NCBI RefSeq assembly: GCF_002237595.1
Contig: NZ_CP022529.1
Location: forward strand, 4,278,001-4,342,000
Direction: 5' to 3'
DNA length: 64,000 nucleotides
Source of the DNA: Labrenzia sp. VG12
GTDB taxonomy: Bacteria; Pseudomonadota; Alphaproteobacteria; Rhizobiales; Stappiaceae
Position 1 is the stretch's first letter, and the number at the start of each line of letters is the position of its first letter. Below, one piece after another: positions 52,129 to 61,464 of the stretch. The position numbers and the translations under genes are program-made. Below the pieces are notes generated by a model. It made no database searches and was not told the DNA's origin. It was given only the letters and a program-made list of their open reading frames with translations.

Positions 52129-52563
52129 ATGAGTTTATTGAAACGACTATCGGCGGCCGCCGCCGGCCTATTTTTTAGCGCCGGCCTGAGCGTGCTGCCG
52201 GCCAGCACAGCCATGGCCGACAGTTGCTGGAACCACAACGGGTCGCTGATGCGCCTTCAGGCCCAGGGCAATCAGCGCTGGCTTTCATACGAGCGGCCCC
52301 GCAGCGTCCTGCGCAATGCCGGCGTGCGCTCCGGAACGCTGCTGTTCAATGGTGTGAAGAACGGCAACTGGTACTCCGGCACGGCGCGGGTTTTCTCCAA
52401 ATACTGCCCGGGATCACCACTGGAATACTATGTCGAAGGCCCGGTGCGCGGTGACCAGTTGCAGGTGACCGTCACCGGCACACGCGAGGTCTACAACCGT
52501 TGCCGCCCGACAGGCCGGTTCACGACGGATACGCTGGTCTTCACCTACAGTCACCAGTGTTGA
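52129..52563 (+). CDS. Small secreted cysteine-containing protein of unknown function
   Basis: Secreted protein of 144 residues. ATG 52129 has a strong GGGAGGG 5 nt upstream. Residues 1-30 are a signal peptide ending AMA, and the mature chain contains four cysteines (DSCWNHNG, SKYCPGSP, NRCRPTGR and the final QC) able to form two disulfides in the periplasm. Repeated short beta strands (LLFNGVKNGNWYSGTARVF and LQVTVTGTREVY) suggest a small beta barrel. No known family recognised. Confidence 0.7.
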   Translation: MSLLKRLSAAAAGLFFSAGLSVLPASTAMADSCWNHNGSLMRLQAQGNQRWLSYERPRSVLRNAGVRSGTLLFNGVKNGNWYSGTARVFSKYCPGSPLEYYVEGPVRGDQLQVTVTGTREVYNRCRPTGRFTTDTLVFTYSHQC

Positions 52564-52684
52564 GGCTTAGAGAGGCCGCCTCTCCGGACGCATGACAAAC
52601 CGTTCGTTCGAGCCAGTTGGACTGAAACGAAGTCGATGCCCATGGTATCAGGTCGTTGTGTGACAGGACCCTGGTGCGCCAGAC

Positions 52685-54940
52685 CTATCCGCCGCCGAAG
52701 ATGTTTCGGAGCAGATTGAGCGGACCACGGCGTTCGCCGGTGGAGTCGCTTCCGCCGATCGGGGCCGGGGGCAGCGGCTCGCTTCCGGAGCCGACACTCT
52801 GGGTTGGCACGGGTTTGCGCGGCGCCGCCACTGTCGCAGGCAGGTTCGGGACCCCGGGAAGGTCCGCCACCGGCAAACCTTCGTGGGCAGCATCCATGAC
52901 GTTTTTCCAGACTTCGGCAGGCAATCCGCCACCTGTTGCCTTCTTTGTCGGGGAATTGTCGTCATTGCCGAACCAGACGGCGGTGGTCAGGTTGCCGGTG
53001 TAGCCGATGAACCAGGCGTCGCGGAAATCCTGGCTGGTACCGGTCTTGCCACCGGCGGGCCGGCCGCTTTCCAGCCGCGCCTTGCGACCGGTCCCGGTCA
53101 TCAGCGTTTCGGACATCATCAGGTTCATCTCACCCACATGGCGCCGCTCCACCACCCGGCCGCGGCCGTCGCCCGACCGGGAATAGAGCGTTTTGCCATC
53201 CACGGTCCGGATCCTGCGGATGATGTGCGGCAGGACGCCATATCCGCCATTGGAGAGCGGCACGTAAGCGCCGGCTATCTCGATTGGCGTCACCTCCGAC
53301 GTGCCAAGCGACAGCGACAGGTTCCGTTTCATTTCCGAGCTGATGCCGAGCCGTTTCGCGGTGTTCGCCACAGTGCCGGCGCCAACTTCATGAGCAAGCT
53401 GTGCTGCAACCGTGTTCAGTGACAGGCTCAGCGCCCGCGTCAGCGTGACGGGGCCATAATGTTCCTTGGTGTAGTTCTTCGGCGACCAGTTGCCGTATTT
53501 GACCGGCCGGTCCTGCCGCACGCTCTGCGGGCTGAGGCCGTTCTCAAGCGCTGCCAGATAGACAAACGGCTTGAAGGACGAACCGGGTTGACGTTTGGCA
53601 TAAACCGCACGGTTGAACTGGCTCTTGGAATAGTCGGCACCACCGACAAGGGCCTTGACGGCACCGGCCGTATCAAGCGTGACGATCGCACCCTGGGTGA
53701 CGCCGAAGGTCTGCCTGTTGTCCTTCAAGGCACTGCGCAAGGCCCGCTCCGCAGCCTGCTGCATCTTCGGATCGATGGTCGTGTCGACAATGATGTCCTT
53801 CTCGATCGAGCCGACAAAATGCGGCAGCACATCCATGACCCAGTCCGCGGCATAATTTTCGCTGGCCGTTGTGTAGCGGCGCACCACCTTTGCGGGCGCT
53901 GCGAGTGCGTTCTTGGCCTCATCGTCGCTGATGTAGCCTTCTTCGTTCATTGCCGCGAGCACCAGCTGGGCGCGGTCTTCGGCAAGGTGCGGGTTGCGCG
54001 CGGGGGAATAGCGGGACGGCGCTTTCAGGAGACCTGCGATCGTCGCGGCCTCGGGGATGGTCATCAGACGCGCGGATTTGCCGAAATAGCGCCGGGCTGC
54101 GGCATCGACCCCGTAGGCACCCGAACCGAGATAGACCCGGTTGAGATACATCTCGAGGATCTCGTCCTTGGAATATTCGGCCTCCAGCCAGAAGGCGAGC
54201 ACCAGTTCCTGGATCTTGCGCTTGATGGTGCGGTCCGGTTCCAGGAAGAGGTTCTTGGCCAGCTGCTGGGTCAGGGTCGACCCGCCCTGCTGCAGCCGTC
54301 CGGACGTCAGGTTGGTGAACATCGCGCGGGCCAGGCCGATCGGGTCGACACCGAAATGCGAGCGGAACCGGCGATCCTCGATGGCAATCACCGCGTTGGG
54401 CAGATAGGGCGGCAATTGTTCGAGGCGGACAGCCTCTCCGCCCGTATCGCCGCGATTGGCGATCAGCGCGCCGTTGCCGGCAACGATTTTGACGTTGGGT
54501 GGCCGGGCCGGCACCTGCCATTCGGATGTTGGCGGCAGGAAGGCCGCGTAATAGCCGATCACGCAGACCACCGCGATCGTGCCCCAGATGCCGAGCACCA
54601 TGCTCCAGTAGAGGCCGCGCTTCAGCAGGCGCCCGAAGAATGTCGGCGCCTGGAACCGGTTCTTGCGCTTGGTGGAGCGCCTTTTGGCGCCGGAGCGGCC
54701 GCCTCTGGCCTTGCCGCCGCCCGAGCTCTTGGTCTTGCGGCGTGTGGCTGTGCTTTTCTTGGCCGGTGCCTTCTTGCGCGTTCCCGAGGAGGCGGTTTTC
54801 CTGGATTTGGATTTGGTTGTGGACTTGCCGGAGGGCGCGGCGGCGCGATCCTGCGGGCTCAGTCGCAGGTTCAGCAGGCTGCTTTCGCTCTCTCCAAATG
54901 TCGGTTCAATACGCGGCTGGCGTTTCGCCCGAGGCGCCAT
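52685..54940 (-). CDS. Penicillin-binding protein 1A (bifunctional transglycosylase/transpeptidase)
   Basis: Class A penicillin-binding protein of 751 residues. Residues 1-95 are a disordered, strongly basic cytoplasmic tail rich in Lys, Ser, Arg and Gly. A single membrane helix follows (WSMVLGIWGTIAVVCVIGYYAAFL). The glycosyltransferase domain shows EDRRFRSHFGVD and QGGSTLTQQLAKNLFL; the transpeptidase shows GSSFKPFVY (SxxK), SLSLNT (SxN) and GGKTGTSQDF (KTG). It ends in a Pro/Gly-rich tail. The basic tail is longer than in E. coli PBP1A and may contact DNA or acidic partners; this is inference. Confidence 0.93.
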   Translation of the reverse strand: MAPRAKRQPRIEPTFGESESSLLNLRLSPQDRAAAPSGKSTTKSKSRKTASSGTRKKAPAKKSTATRRKTKSSGGGKARGGRSGAKRRSTKRKNRFQAPTFFGRLLKRGLYWSMVLGIWGTIAVVCVIGYYAAFLPPTSEWQVPARPPNVKIVAGNGALIANRGDTGGEAVRLEQLPPYLPNAVIAIEDRRFRSHFGVDPIGLARAMFTNLTSGRLQQGGSTLTQQLAKNLFLEPDRTIKRKIQELVLAFWLEAEYSKDEILEMYLNRVYLGSGAYGVDAAARRYFGKSARLMTIPEAATIAGLLKAPSRYSPARNPHLAEDRAQLVLAAMNEEGYISDDEAKNALAAPAKVVRRYTTASENYAADWVMDVLPHFVGSIEKDIIVDTTIDPKMQQAAERALRSALKDNRQTFGVTQGAIVTLDTAGAVKALVGGADYSKSQFNRAVYAKRQPGSSFKPFVYLAALENGLSPQSVRQDRPVKYGNWSPKNYTKEHYGPVTLTRALSLSLNTVAAQLAHEVGAGTVANTAKRLGISSEMKRNLSLSLGTSEVTPIEIAGAYVPLSNGGYGVLPHIIRRIRTVDGKTLYSRSGDGRGRVVERRHVGEMNLMMSETLMTGTGRKARLESGRPAGGKTGTSQDFRDAWFIGYTGNLTTAVWFGNDDNSPTKKATGGGLPAEVWKNVMDAAHEGLPVADLPGVPNLPATVAAPRKPVPTQSVGSGSEPLPPAPIGGSDSTGERRGPLNLLRNIFGGG

Positions 54941-55240
54941 TGATCCCTATCCCTTATTGATGCCGGCCAAACACCGGTTTCCCCGGTGATGATCCTAGAT
55001 TGCGGCAATTTAAGGGGGCGTTAAGGCTTTGGGACTTTGCGGGAAAAGCGACGGCTTTTCGCACGTGGTGATTCCGGCAATTCGATTGATTGTTCTTCCG
55101 GATGTAACACAGCGAAAATCTGGGATCGATGAGACACCGGGTCTTGATGTCAGGGCGTCGCGGGCAAGAGGCGACGACACCGACCCCGGACCGGCGTTTG
55201 TCCGGGGGGGCTGTGCCGCGACGGGCCCGCGTCAATCCGG
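54941..55240. other. Intergenic stretch between PBP1A and the OlsB-like gene
   Basis: About 300 bp. No open frame with a Shine-Dalgarno and no repeat I recognise. The first part carries the PBP1A promoter region on the minus strand; I saw no clear hairpin terminator for the OlsB-like gene. Confidence 0.6.
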
Positions 55241-56188
55241 CTAACTGGAGTAGCGGCTGGCGTCGGCGCCGTAATAGTTGACGTATCGTGTGTTGAGTTC
55301 GGAGACCGGCATGATGATCAGGACATCCGTGGTGCCGAACTGCTGATCGACCACGGCCCCGTCGCCGATGAATGCGCCGAGGCGCAGATAGCCCTTGACC
55401 AGCGGCGGCAGGGCACGCAGCGCTTCCTTGGCGTTGAGCTCCTCGGCAGTCAGCCGGTTCATCTCAACGTACCGGTCATCGACCGCGCGCACGCGCCACT
55501 CTTCGGGCGCTCTTGCGTTGTGGTGCAGGAAGGACAGCTGGCCGGCAAGCGCATCCGGATTGGTGCCTTCAATGGAGGCGCAGCCGAGCATGACGTCGAT
55601 CTTGTGCCGCAGCACATAGGACCAGATGCCATGCCAGAGCAGTTCGACGGTTTTCTTGTTGCGATAGGGTTTGAGCACGCAGGACCGGCCGAGCTCCATG
55701 AAGCGCTTGCCCGGATTGGCGTCGATCAGCGACTGGATGTCATATTCGGCAGCGGTGTAGAAGCCGCCGTGCTGATTGGCAATTTCCTGTCGCAAAATGC
55801 GATAGGTGCCGACAATTTCCGGTTTGAGCCGCCCGAGCTTGTTGCGTTTCAGAGAGGCATGATCGACGACCAGGAGATGATCGCAATAGGCGTCGAACGG
55901 GTCGGCATCGCGGCGGGTTGCCAGCGTATGAGCATCGGCAATGGCCGACATTTCCTCGTAAAAGACTTCGTAACGCAGGCGTTGCGCCTTTTTGACTTCC
56001 TTGAAGTTGCGCGCCATGCGGACTTCCAGGGAGCCGATGCGGCCGAGTGTTTCACCTGTCTTGACCGGCAGACGGAGAGAAGGATCGGAGCGTGTCGCGG
56101 TTGCCATGGCCGTGCGCGGACGCATCGACGGTGTGAATTTGCGAACCAGTTTTCGCGGAGAAAACAACCCTTGCCGCATTATGGACAT
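55241..56188 (-). CDS. GNAT-fold acyltransferase, hemolysin/OlsB type (probable L-ornithine N-acyltransferase)
   Basis: Acyltransferase of 315 residues. ATG 56188 (MSIMRQ) has AGAGGG upstream. The core IGSLEVRMARNFKEVKKAQRLRYEVFYEEM, CDHLLVVDH, EIVGTYRIL and ELGRSCVLKPYRNKKTVELLWHG matches OlsB, which makes lyso-ornithine lipid from ornithine and 3-hydroxyacyl-ACP. There is an N-terminal extension of about 60 residues before the core. No olsA lies next to it, so the call as OlsB is likely but not certain; the same fold also covers hemolysin-annotated proteins. Confidence 0.8.
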   Translation of the reverse strand: MSIMRQGLFSPRKLVRKFTPSMRPRTAMATATRSDPSLRLPVKTGETLGRIGSLEVRMARNFKEVKKAQRLRYEVFYEEMSAIADAHTLATRRDADPFDAYCDHLLVVDHASLKRNKLGRLKPEIVGTYRILRQEIANQHGGFYTAAEYDIQSLIDANPGKRFMELGRSCVLKPYRNKKTVELLWHGIWSYVLRHKIDVMLGCASIEGTNPDALAGQLSFLHHNARAPEEWRVRAVDDRYVEMNRLTAEELNAKEALRALPPLVKGYLRLGAFIGDGAVVDQQFGTTDVLIIMPVSELNTRYVNYYGADASRYSS

Positions 56189-56465
56189 TCCACCCTCTTG
56201 TATTCCTTTTGGCCACGCTGCCGGTTTCACAGGTTAAAGGCTGTTTCACCGACAGTTTTACCTTCGCCGGAACAAGAACCCGTTCGAAGGTAACTGTGCT
56301 TTGACCCTGCCGTAGAACATACAATTCCGACAACTGGATGACACCCGGTTTGTTTCCGAGTTTATCTGGCCACAGGATACTCCAGTCCGCGCGCTTTGTG
56401 AATTTTTACGATCATCGCAAAGCGTGTTTTCTGGTGAGTATCTAAATCACAGGTAGAAATCGCTG

Positions 56466-58880
56466 TTATTGTCGGCCGATTTCAGAGAGGGCGTCCGAGA
56501 TCGCTTCAACGGAAAGTGGCTTGGTGAGGTAGCCGGCAGCGCCAACTTCCGCGGCCTTGTCGCGGGCATCTTTCATCACGTCTGCAGTGACGATCAGCAC
56601 CGGAACGGGTTGCCGGCCACTCGCCGCTTCGTCGCTCCTGATCTGGCGGATGGCCTGGAAGCCATCCAGGCCCGGCATGTGCAGGTCCATGAGAATGGCA
56701 TCGTAGGAACCGTTGGAAGCCTCTTCCACGGCCTTTTCGCCGTCGACAACCATGACGGGGACATGTCCGAGCTTGCGCAGCATCGCTTCGCTCAGGAGAC
56801 GGTTGATATCGTTGTCTTCGGCGACCAGGAGGCGCAAGGGGCGGGCAGGCATCTTGTGCCGGCTGGACAGAAAGCCGTTGCTGACCGGCTCGGCGCTCAC
56901 ATCCCACGCATGGTCCTCGCCCGCATCGTCGAGAAGACCCGCCAGGATCTGGGCCAGCGTCTCGATGCGAACCGGGCGGATCAGGTAGGCGGCATAGCCG
57001 GCTTCGCGCAGGTGTTCCAGGCGCTCCCGCTCCGGTGGTGCAATCATGACGATGGCAGGTGCCTGGCACCCTGTCAGCCGTACCGTCGCCAGCCAGCCGC
57101 CGCTGTCGGACAGGGCGGCGTTGTCGACGATCAGGAGGTCTGCGGTGGCAAGGCGGGCGTCAAGTTCCGGGTTCCCGGGTGCCAGCACGGCGACATCCGC
57201 CTGGTGACGCCGCAGACGTTCCGCCAGCAGCGGGCATTCGATCTGACTGTTGCTGACAAAGATGACCTTTCGGCCGGCAACCTTGTCGAGACGCGGGTCC
57301 TGGTTCTCCGACAGGGCCTCGGGGATTGGCAGGGAAACGCGAAAGAGGGCGCCGCCCTCGCCGGACGGGCTGGCGGAGATCTCGCCGCCCATCAGACCCG
57401 CAAGCCGTTGCGCGATTGCCAGGCCGAGACCCGTGCCGCCGAACTTGCGCGCCGGGCCGTGATCCACCTGTTCGAATTCCTGGAACAGCCGTTCGGCTTC
57501 TTCCTGGTCAAAGCCGATGCCCGTGTCGCGCACATCAATATCGAGATAGCTGCCGCCGTCCGGTGCCGGGCGGCCGGACAGTTCGATTGCAACGCCGCCT
57601 TCGTCGGTGAACTTGACCCCGTTGCCGATCAGGTTGAACAGGATCTGGCGGACACGGGTGGCGTCAAGCGTGACCTGTTCCGGCAGGCTGGGGTCGAGCA
57701 TGGCGCCGATTTCCAGCTTCTTGGCATGTGCCTTGGGGGCCAGCAGTTCGACGACGCTTTCCACCAGCGCACCAACGCGGACCGGTGAGGCCTGAATGTC
57801 CAGCTTGCCGGCTTCCACCTTGGAGAAATCGAGCACTTCGTCAATCAGGAGCAGGAGCGTTTCCCCGGAGGTCTCCAGCGCCTCGATATAGGCGCTTTGC
57901 TCCTTGGTGAGCCTGGTGTCGCGCAATAGCGCTGCCATGCCGAGAACGCCATTGAGCGGGGTCCGGATCTCGTGGCTGACCGTGGCCAGGAACCGGGACT
58001 TTGCCTCGTTGGAACTCTCTGCCGAATGGCGGGCGGCGAGCAATTCCTCTTCGATCAGACGGCGTTCGGTGACGTCGCGCAAAACCGTCTGCACCAGTTG
58101 GCGATCCGTCGTCGTGTCACGAACCGGAATGTCGATCCGGGAGAACCAGCGATGGCCTTGTGCCGTTTCAAGATGGAGGTCCTGAAAACCCATGCCGCTC
58201 GGTCCGTTTGCTTCCGGCACCTTGTCGTTCTGCGCTCCCGACCCGCTGGCAGCCAGCGGCAAGGTCATCGGTTCGCCCGGCTGAAGGTGATGCTCAGCAC
58301 CAAAGACATCTGTGGCCGCCGAATTGACATAGGTAACGAGCCCGTCCTGGTCCCGGCGGATGACCACATCGCCCAGGGTCGCGAGGATGCTGGCGTGACG
58401 TTCGTCGGATTCACCAAGTTCCCAGGCGCGGTCTTCCAGTTCCTCGCAGCGGGCCATCAGGCGCCTGATCTTGTCGTCCTTCAGTTGCACTGCCTGAATG
58501 GCACGATGCATGTCGTCGGCGAAGAGCCGCCAGACGGCGAGACCACCTGCAAAAAACGCCAATCCCAGTCCGAAATACCGATTGATGCCGTCGGTCGATA
58601 CCAGGAAGAAGCCGGCTACAAGACCGATGACAAGCCCGACGACCGCCATGTGTTGCAGTGACTTTGCCGGCGCCGATACCGGCAGGTCCGTCGCGCGCCG
58701 CCCGGGGCCAACCTCCGGACCATCATCGTCATACGGGCTTTCGGCCTCTTCAAATGGCGAATAACCGGTTTCTTCTTGAGGAGGGTAGGTCTTGTTGTCG
58801 GCAAAGCGGTCCTGCTCCGCCACATCGGCTTCCGGCACAGCTTTGGCGGCGCGATCACTGTTTTGACTGACCAAGATCAC
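56466..58880 (-). CDS. Hybrid sensor histidine kinase/response regulator
   Basis: Membrane hybrid kinase of 804 residues. After an acidic N-terminal 70 residues come two helices (MAVVGLVIGLVAGFFLVS, YFGLGLAFFAGGLAVWRLF), a coiled coil, a PAS domain (ILATLGDVVIRRDQDGLVTYVN), HisKA with the phospho-His in FLATVSHEIRTPLNGVLG, ATPase N-box NLIGNGVKFT and G-box GGTGLGLAIAQRLAGLMGG. A middle receiver-like domain (GRKVIFVSNSQIECPLL) lacks the acidic pocket, so it is probably inactive. The C-terminal receiver (LLVAEDNDINRLL, ILMDLHMPG, TKPL) is complete. Its output partner is not adjacent; the signal is unknown. It is not CckA, whose H-box differs. Confidence 0.92.
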   Translation of the reverse strand: MILVSQNSDRAAKAVPEADVAEQDRFADNKTYPPQEETGYSPFEEAESPYDDDGPEVGPGRRATDLPVSAPAKSLQHMAVVGLVIGLVAGFFLVSTDGINRYFGLGLAFFAGGLAVWRLFADDMHRAIQAVQLKDDKIRRLMARCEELEDRAWELGESDERHASILATLGDVVIRRDQDGLVTYVNSAATDVFGAEHHLQPGEPMTLPLAASGSGAQNDKVPEANGPSGMGFQDLHLETAQGHRWFSRIDIPVRDTTTDRQLVQTVLRDVTERRLIEEELLAARHSAESSNEAKSRFLATVSHEIRTPLNGVLGMAALLRDTRLTKEQSAYIEALETSGETLLLLIDEVLDFSKVEAGKLDIQASPVRVGALVESVVELLAPKAHAKKLEIGAMLDPSLPEQVTLDATRVRQILFNLIGNGVKFTDEGGVAIELSGRPAPDGGSYLDIDVRDTGIGFDQEEAERLFQEFEQVDHGPARKFGGTGLGLAIAQRLAGLMGGEISASPSGEGGALFRVSLPIPEALSENQDPRLDKVAGRKVIFVSNSQIECPLLAERLRRHQADVAVLAPGNPELDARLATADLLIVDNAALSDSGGWLATVRLTGCQAPAIVMIAPPERERLEHLREAGYAAYLIRPVRIETLAQILAGLLDDAGEDHAWDVSAEPVSNGFLSSRHKMPARPLRLLVAEDNDINRLLSEAMLRKLGHVPVMVVDGEKAVEEASNGSYDAILMDLHMPGLDGFQAIRQIRSDEAASGRQPVPVLIVTADVMKDARDKAAEVGAAGYLTKPLSVEAISDALSEIGRQ

Positions 58881-59024
58881 TACTCTCTACAAGACTCAGT
58901 TGCCGAGAGAGTGCGGCCTAAACTTTGAAAAACCGTTTCATTGACAAAACTGCCAAGGAAAATTCGAAACGATTGCTTGATCGGCTTGTCAGGGATTGAA
59001 GGGGGCTTGTTCACCCCCTTTTAG

Positions 59025-59049
59025 AAAAAAGCCGGTCCCTTAGAGGACC
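59025..59049 (-). terminator. Terminator after the SCP2 protein gene
   Basis: On the minus strand GGTCC (59049-59045) and GGACC (59038-59034) pair, followed by GGC and six T (59030-59025), about 50 bp past the SCP2 stop. Another 7-bp hairpin (AAGGGGG/CCCCCTT, 58999-59022) lies further on. Confidence 0.6.
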
Positions 59050-59097
59050 AGCAGGCAAGGTCTTGCTGCAAGACCGAATTCGATTTTCCTTTTAGGG

Positions 59098-59379
59098 TTA
59101 GACGATGCTACCCAGTTTCATGGCAACGCTCATGTCACCTTCCACCTGCATCTTGCCGCCCATGAAGGCTGCGGTCGGGTTGAGGTCGCCGGACAGCAGG
59201 TCGCCGAGATCGTCGGCGGACATCTTGATCGTGCAGTCGGCGTCGCTGTCCTCATTGGAAACAGTGGAGCCCTGCAGGTAAATGATACCGGTTTCACCGA
59301 GGTCGAACTTGACGCTTTCTTCGATGCCACCATCGGCCACTTTGCCGCGCACGCCGTCTGTCAGCTGTTCCAAGGACAT
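59098..59379 (-). CDS. SCP2 sterol-carrier-domain protein
   Basis: Small lipid-binding protein of 93 residues. ATG 59379 (MSLEQLTDG) has GGGAGAAG upstream. The family segments KFDLGETGIIYLQGSTVSN, DCTIKMSADDLGDLLSGDLNPTAAFMGGKMQVEGDMSVAMKLG fit the SCP2 fold, which has a hydrophobic pocket for fatty acyl or sterol-like lipids. It is a stand-alone domain, as is common in alphaproteobacteria; function there is not established. Confidence 0.9.
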   Translation of the reverse strand: MSLEQLTDGVRGKVADGGIEESVKFDLGETGIIYLQGSTVSNEDSDADCTIKMSADDLGDLLSGDLNPTAAFMGGKMQVEGDMSVAMKLGSIV

Positions 59380-59542
59380 TTGGTCTTCTCCCATTTGATG
59401 TGAGCCTGAACGCTCGTTGCCCTCTTGAAGCATGCCGTTTACGTAATCGTCAAGTATGAATTCGGAGTGGGCTCCTGAAATTCATCCTAGTCTTCGCATT
59501 CGCGGCACTGACAATCCGGTTAAGGCGCAAGCACGTCGAGGA

Positions 59543-61339
59543 TCAGTGATTGTCCCGCGGCAGGCCCTTGTGAGCAACGTCCTGATATTTGACGGCCGGT
59601 TCAAGCACCATGCCCTTGTCGAACTGACCGATCATCGAGCGCTGGATTTCCTGCCATGGGGTCTGGCTGTCGACAATCCTGAAACCGCCGGCGGCTTCGA
59701 GATCCTTGCGGCGCTGTGCCAGTTCCTCGTCAGGGATCAGGATATTGGCTGTCCCCTTGTTGAGGTCGATGCGCACGCGGTCTCCGGTTTGCAGCAGCGC
59801 CAGTCCGCCCATTGCGGCAGCTTCCGGCGACGCGTTCAGGATGGAGGGTGAGCCGGAGGTTCCCGACTGGCGGCCGTCGCCGATACAGGGCAGGGCCGTG
59901 ATGCCGCGCTTGATCAGTTCGGCCGGCGGTTGCATGTTCACCACTTCCGCACCGCCCGGATAGCCGATCGGCCCGGTGCCGCGGATGAACAGCAGGCACC
60001 TCTCGTCGATGGCCAGCTCCGGATCATCGATCCGGTGATGGTAGTCTTCCGGACCCTCAAACACGATCGCCCGGCCTTCAAAGGCGTTCGGGTCGTCCGG
60101 ATTGGAGAGATAGCGATCCCGGAATTCCTCGGAGATCACGCTGGTCTTCATGATCGCGCTGTCAAAGAGATTGCCCTTCAGGTTCAGGAACCCGGCCCTT
60201 TCCTTCATGGGCGCGTCAAACGGCTTGATCACGTCCGGCAAGTCCGTGGTGATGCCTTGGCAATTCTCGGCCATCGATCTGCCATTGGCGGTGACTGCGC
60301 CTGGATGTGGCAGCTTTCCGTGGCGCATCAGTTCGGCAATGACGGCGGGTACGCCACCGGCATGAAAATAGTCTTCGCCAAGATAATCACCGGCGGGCTG
60401 CAGATTCACCAAAAGCGGCACGTCCAGACCGATGGCCTGCCAGTCGTCATTGGTCAGGTCAACGCCCAGATGGCGGGCAATGCCATTGAGATGGATCGGT
60501 GCGTTGGTTGAGCCGCCGATTGCAGAATTGACGACAATGGCGTTCTCGAAGGCTTCGCGGGTCATGATATCGGACGGCTTCATGTCCTCATGCACCATGT
60601 CGACGATGCGCTTGCCGGTCTCATAGGAAATGGCGCCCCGCTCGCGGTAGGGCGCCGGAATGGCTGCGGAGCCGGGGAGCTGCATGCCAAGCGCCTCGGC
60701 CAGCGAATTCATGGTCGTTGCGGTGCCCATGGTGTTGCAGTAGCCGACGGACGGGGCGGAGGAGGCCACCAGATCCATGAAGCCTTCATAGTCGATTTCG
60801 CCCGCGGCCAGCATCTGCCGGGCCTTCCAGACAATTGTGCCCGAACCGGTGCGTTCGCCCTTGTGCCAGCCGTTCAGCATCGGCCCGACGGACAGGGCGA
60901 TCGCCGGAATATTGACGGTTGCCGCGGCCATCAGGCAGGCAGGGGTGGTCTTGTCACAGCCGATTGTCAGCACCACGCCGTCGATTGGATAGCCGTAGAG
61001 CAGTTCGACAAGGCCAAGATAGGCCAGGTTCCGGTCGAGGGTTGCGGTCGGCCGTTTGCCGGTTTCCTGAATGGGGTGAACCGGAAACTCGAAGGCAATG
61101 CCGCCGGCGTCCCGGATGCCCTCGCGCACGCGTTTTGCCAGTTCCAGGTGATGGCGGTTGCAGGGCGACAGATCGGAACCGGTCTGGGCAATTCCGATGA
61201 TCGGTTTGCCCGATTGCAGCTCTTCCCGTGTAATGCCGAAATTGAGGTAACGCTCGATATAAAGTGCCGTCATGCCTGGATTGTCCGGGTTGTTGAACCA
61301 GGCGGCGGACCGCAGTTTTGGTGTTTTCGTGTCGCTCAT
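59543..61339 (-). CDS. IlvD/Edd-family dehydratase, sugar-acid (pentonate) type
   Basis: Dehydratase of 598 residues. ATG 61339 (MSDTKTPKLRSAAWFNN) begins the pentonate-type N-terminus. Cluster cysteines are present in SDLSPCNRHH, TIGCDKTTPACLM and SVGYCNTMGTATTMN, as in the [2Fe-2S] branch. Other marks: SVGPMLNGWHKGERTGSGTI, VVNSAIGGSTNAPIHL and GDGRQSGTSGSPSILN. The type resembles L-arabinonate, D-xylonate or D-fuconate dehydratases; the exact substrate cannot be read, and the lack of neighbouring sugar genes (apart from the partial binding protein far away) gives no help. Confidence 0.88.
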   Translation of the reverse strand: MSDTKTPKLRSAAWFNNPDNPGMTALYIERYLNFGITREELQSGKPIIGIAQTGSDLSPCNRHHLELAKRVREGIRDAGGIAFEFPVHPIQETGKRPTATLDRNLAYLGLVELLYGYPIDGVVLTIGCDKTTPACLMAAATVNIPAIALSVGPMLNGWHKGERTGSGTIVWKARQMLAAGEIDYEGFMDLVASSAPSVGYCNTMGTATTMNSLAEALGMQLPGSAAIPAPYRERGAISYETGKRIVDMVHEDMKPSDIMTREAFENAIVVNSAIGGSTNAPIHLNGIARHLGVDLTNDDWQAIGLDVPLLVNLQPAGDYLGEDYFHAGGVPAVIAELMRHGKLPHPGAVTANGRSMAENCQGITTDLPDVIKPFDAPMKERAGFLNLKGNLFDSAIMKTSVISEEFRDRYLSNPDDPNAFEGRAIVFEGPEDYHHRIDDPELAIDERCLLFIRGTGPIGYPGGAEVVNMQPPAELIKRGITALPCIGDGRQSGTSGSPSILNASPEAAAMGGLALLQTGDRVRIDLNKGTANILIPDEELAQRRKDLEAAGGFRIVDSQTPWQEIQRSMIGQFDKGMVLEPAVKYQDVAHKGLPRDNH

Positions 61340-61464
61340 CGCGCCTCGTCCCTCATCGCGTACAGACCTCTTGAGGGCCGATAAACACCAGCGTCGGGGC
61401 ACTGTAAAGCGGGATTGGTTCCACCATGTGAGATTGCCACCGGTCCTGCAAGCCTGCGAAACCC

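Noticed and set aside
53459..54943. 494-codon + strand frame opposite PBP1A
   Set aside because: Shadow of a transpeptidase with all active-site motifs.
56466..58880. Hybrid kinase as CckA
   Set aside because: The H-box SHEIRTPLNG differs from the VAHDFNNLL pattern of CckA and the PAS arrangement is different.
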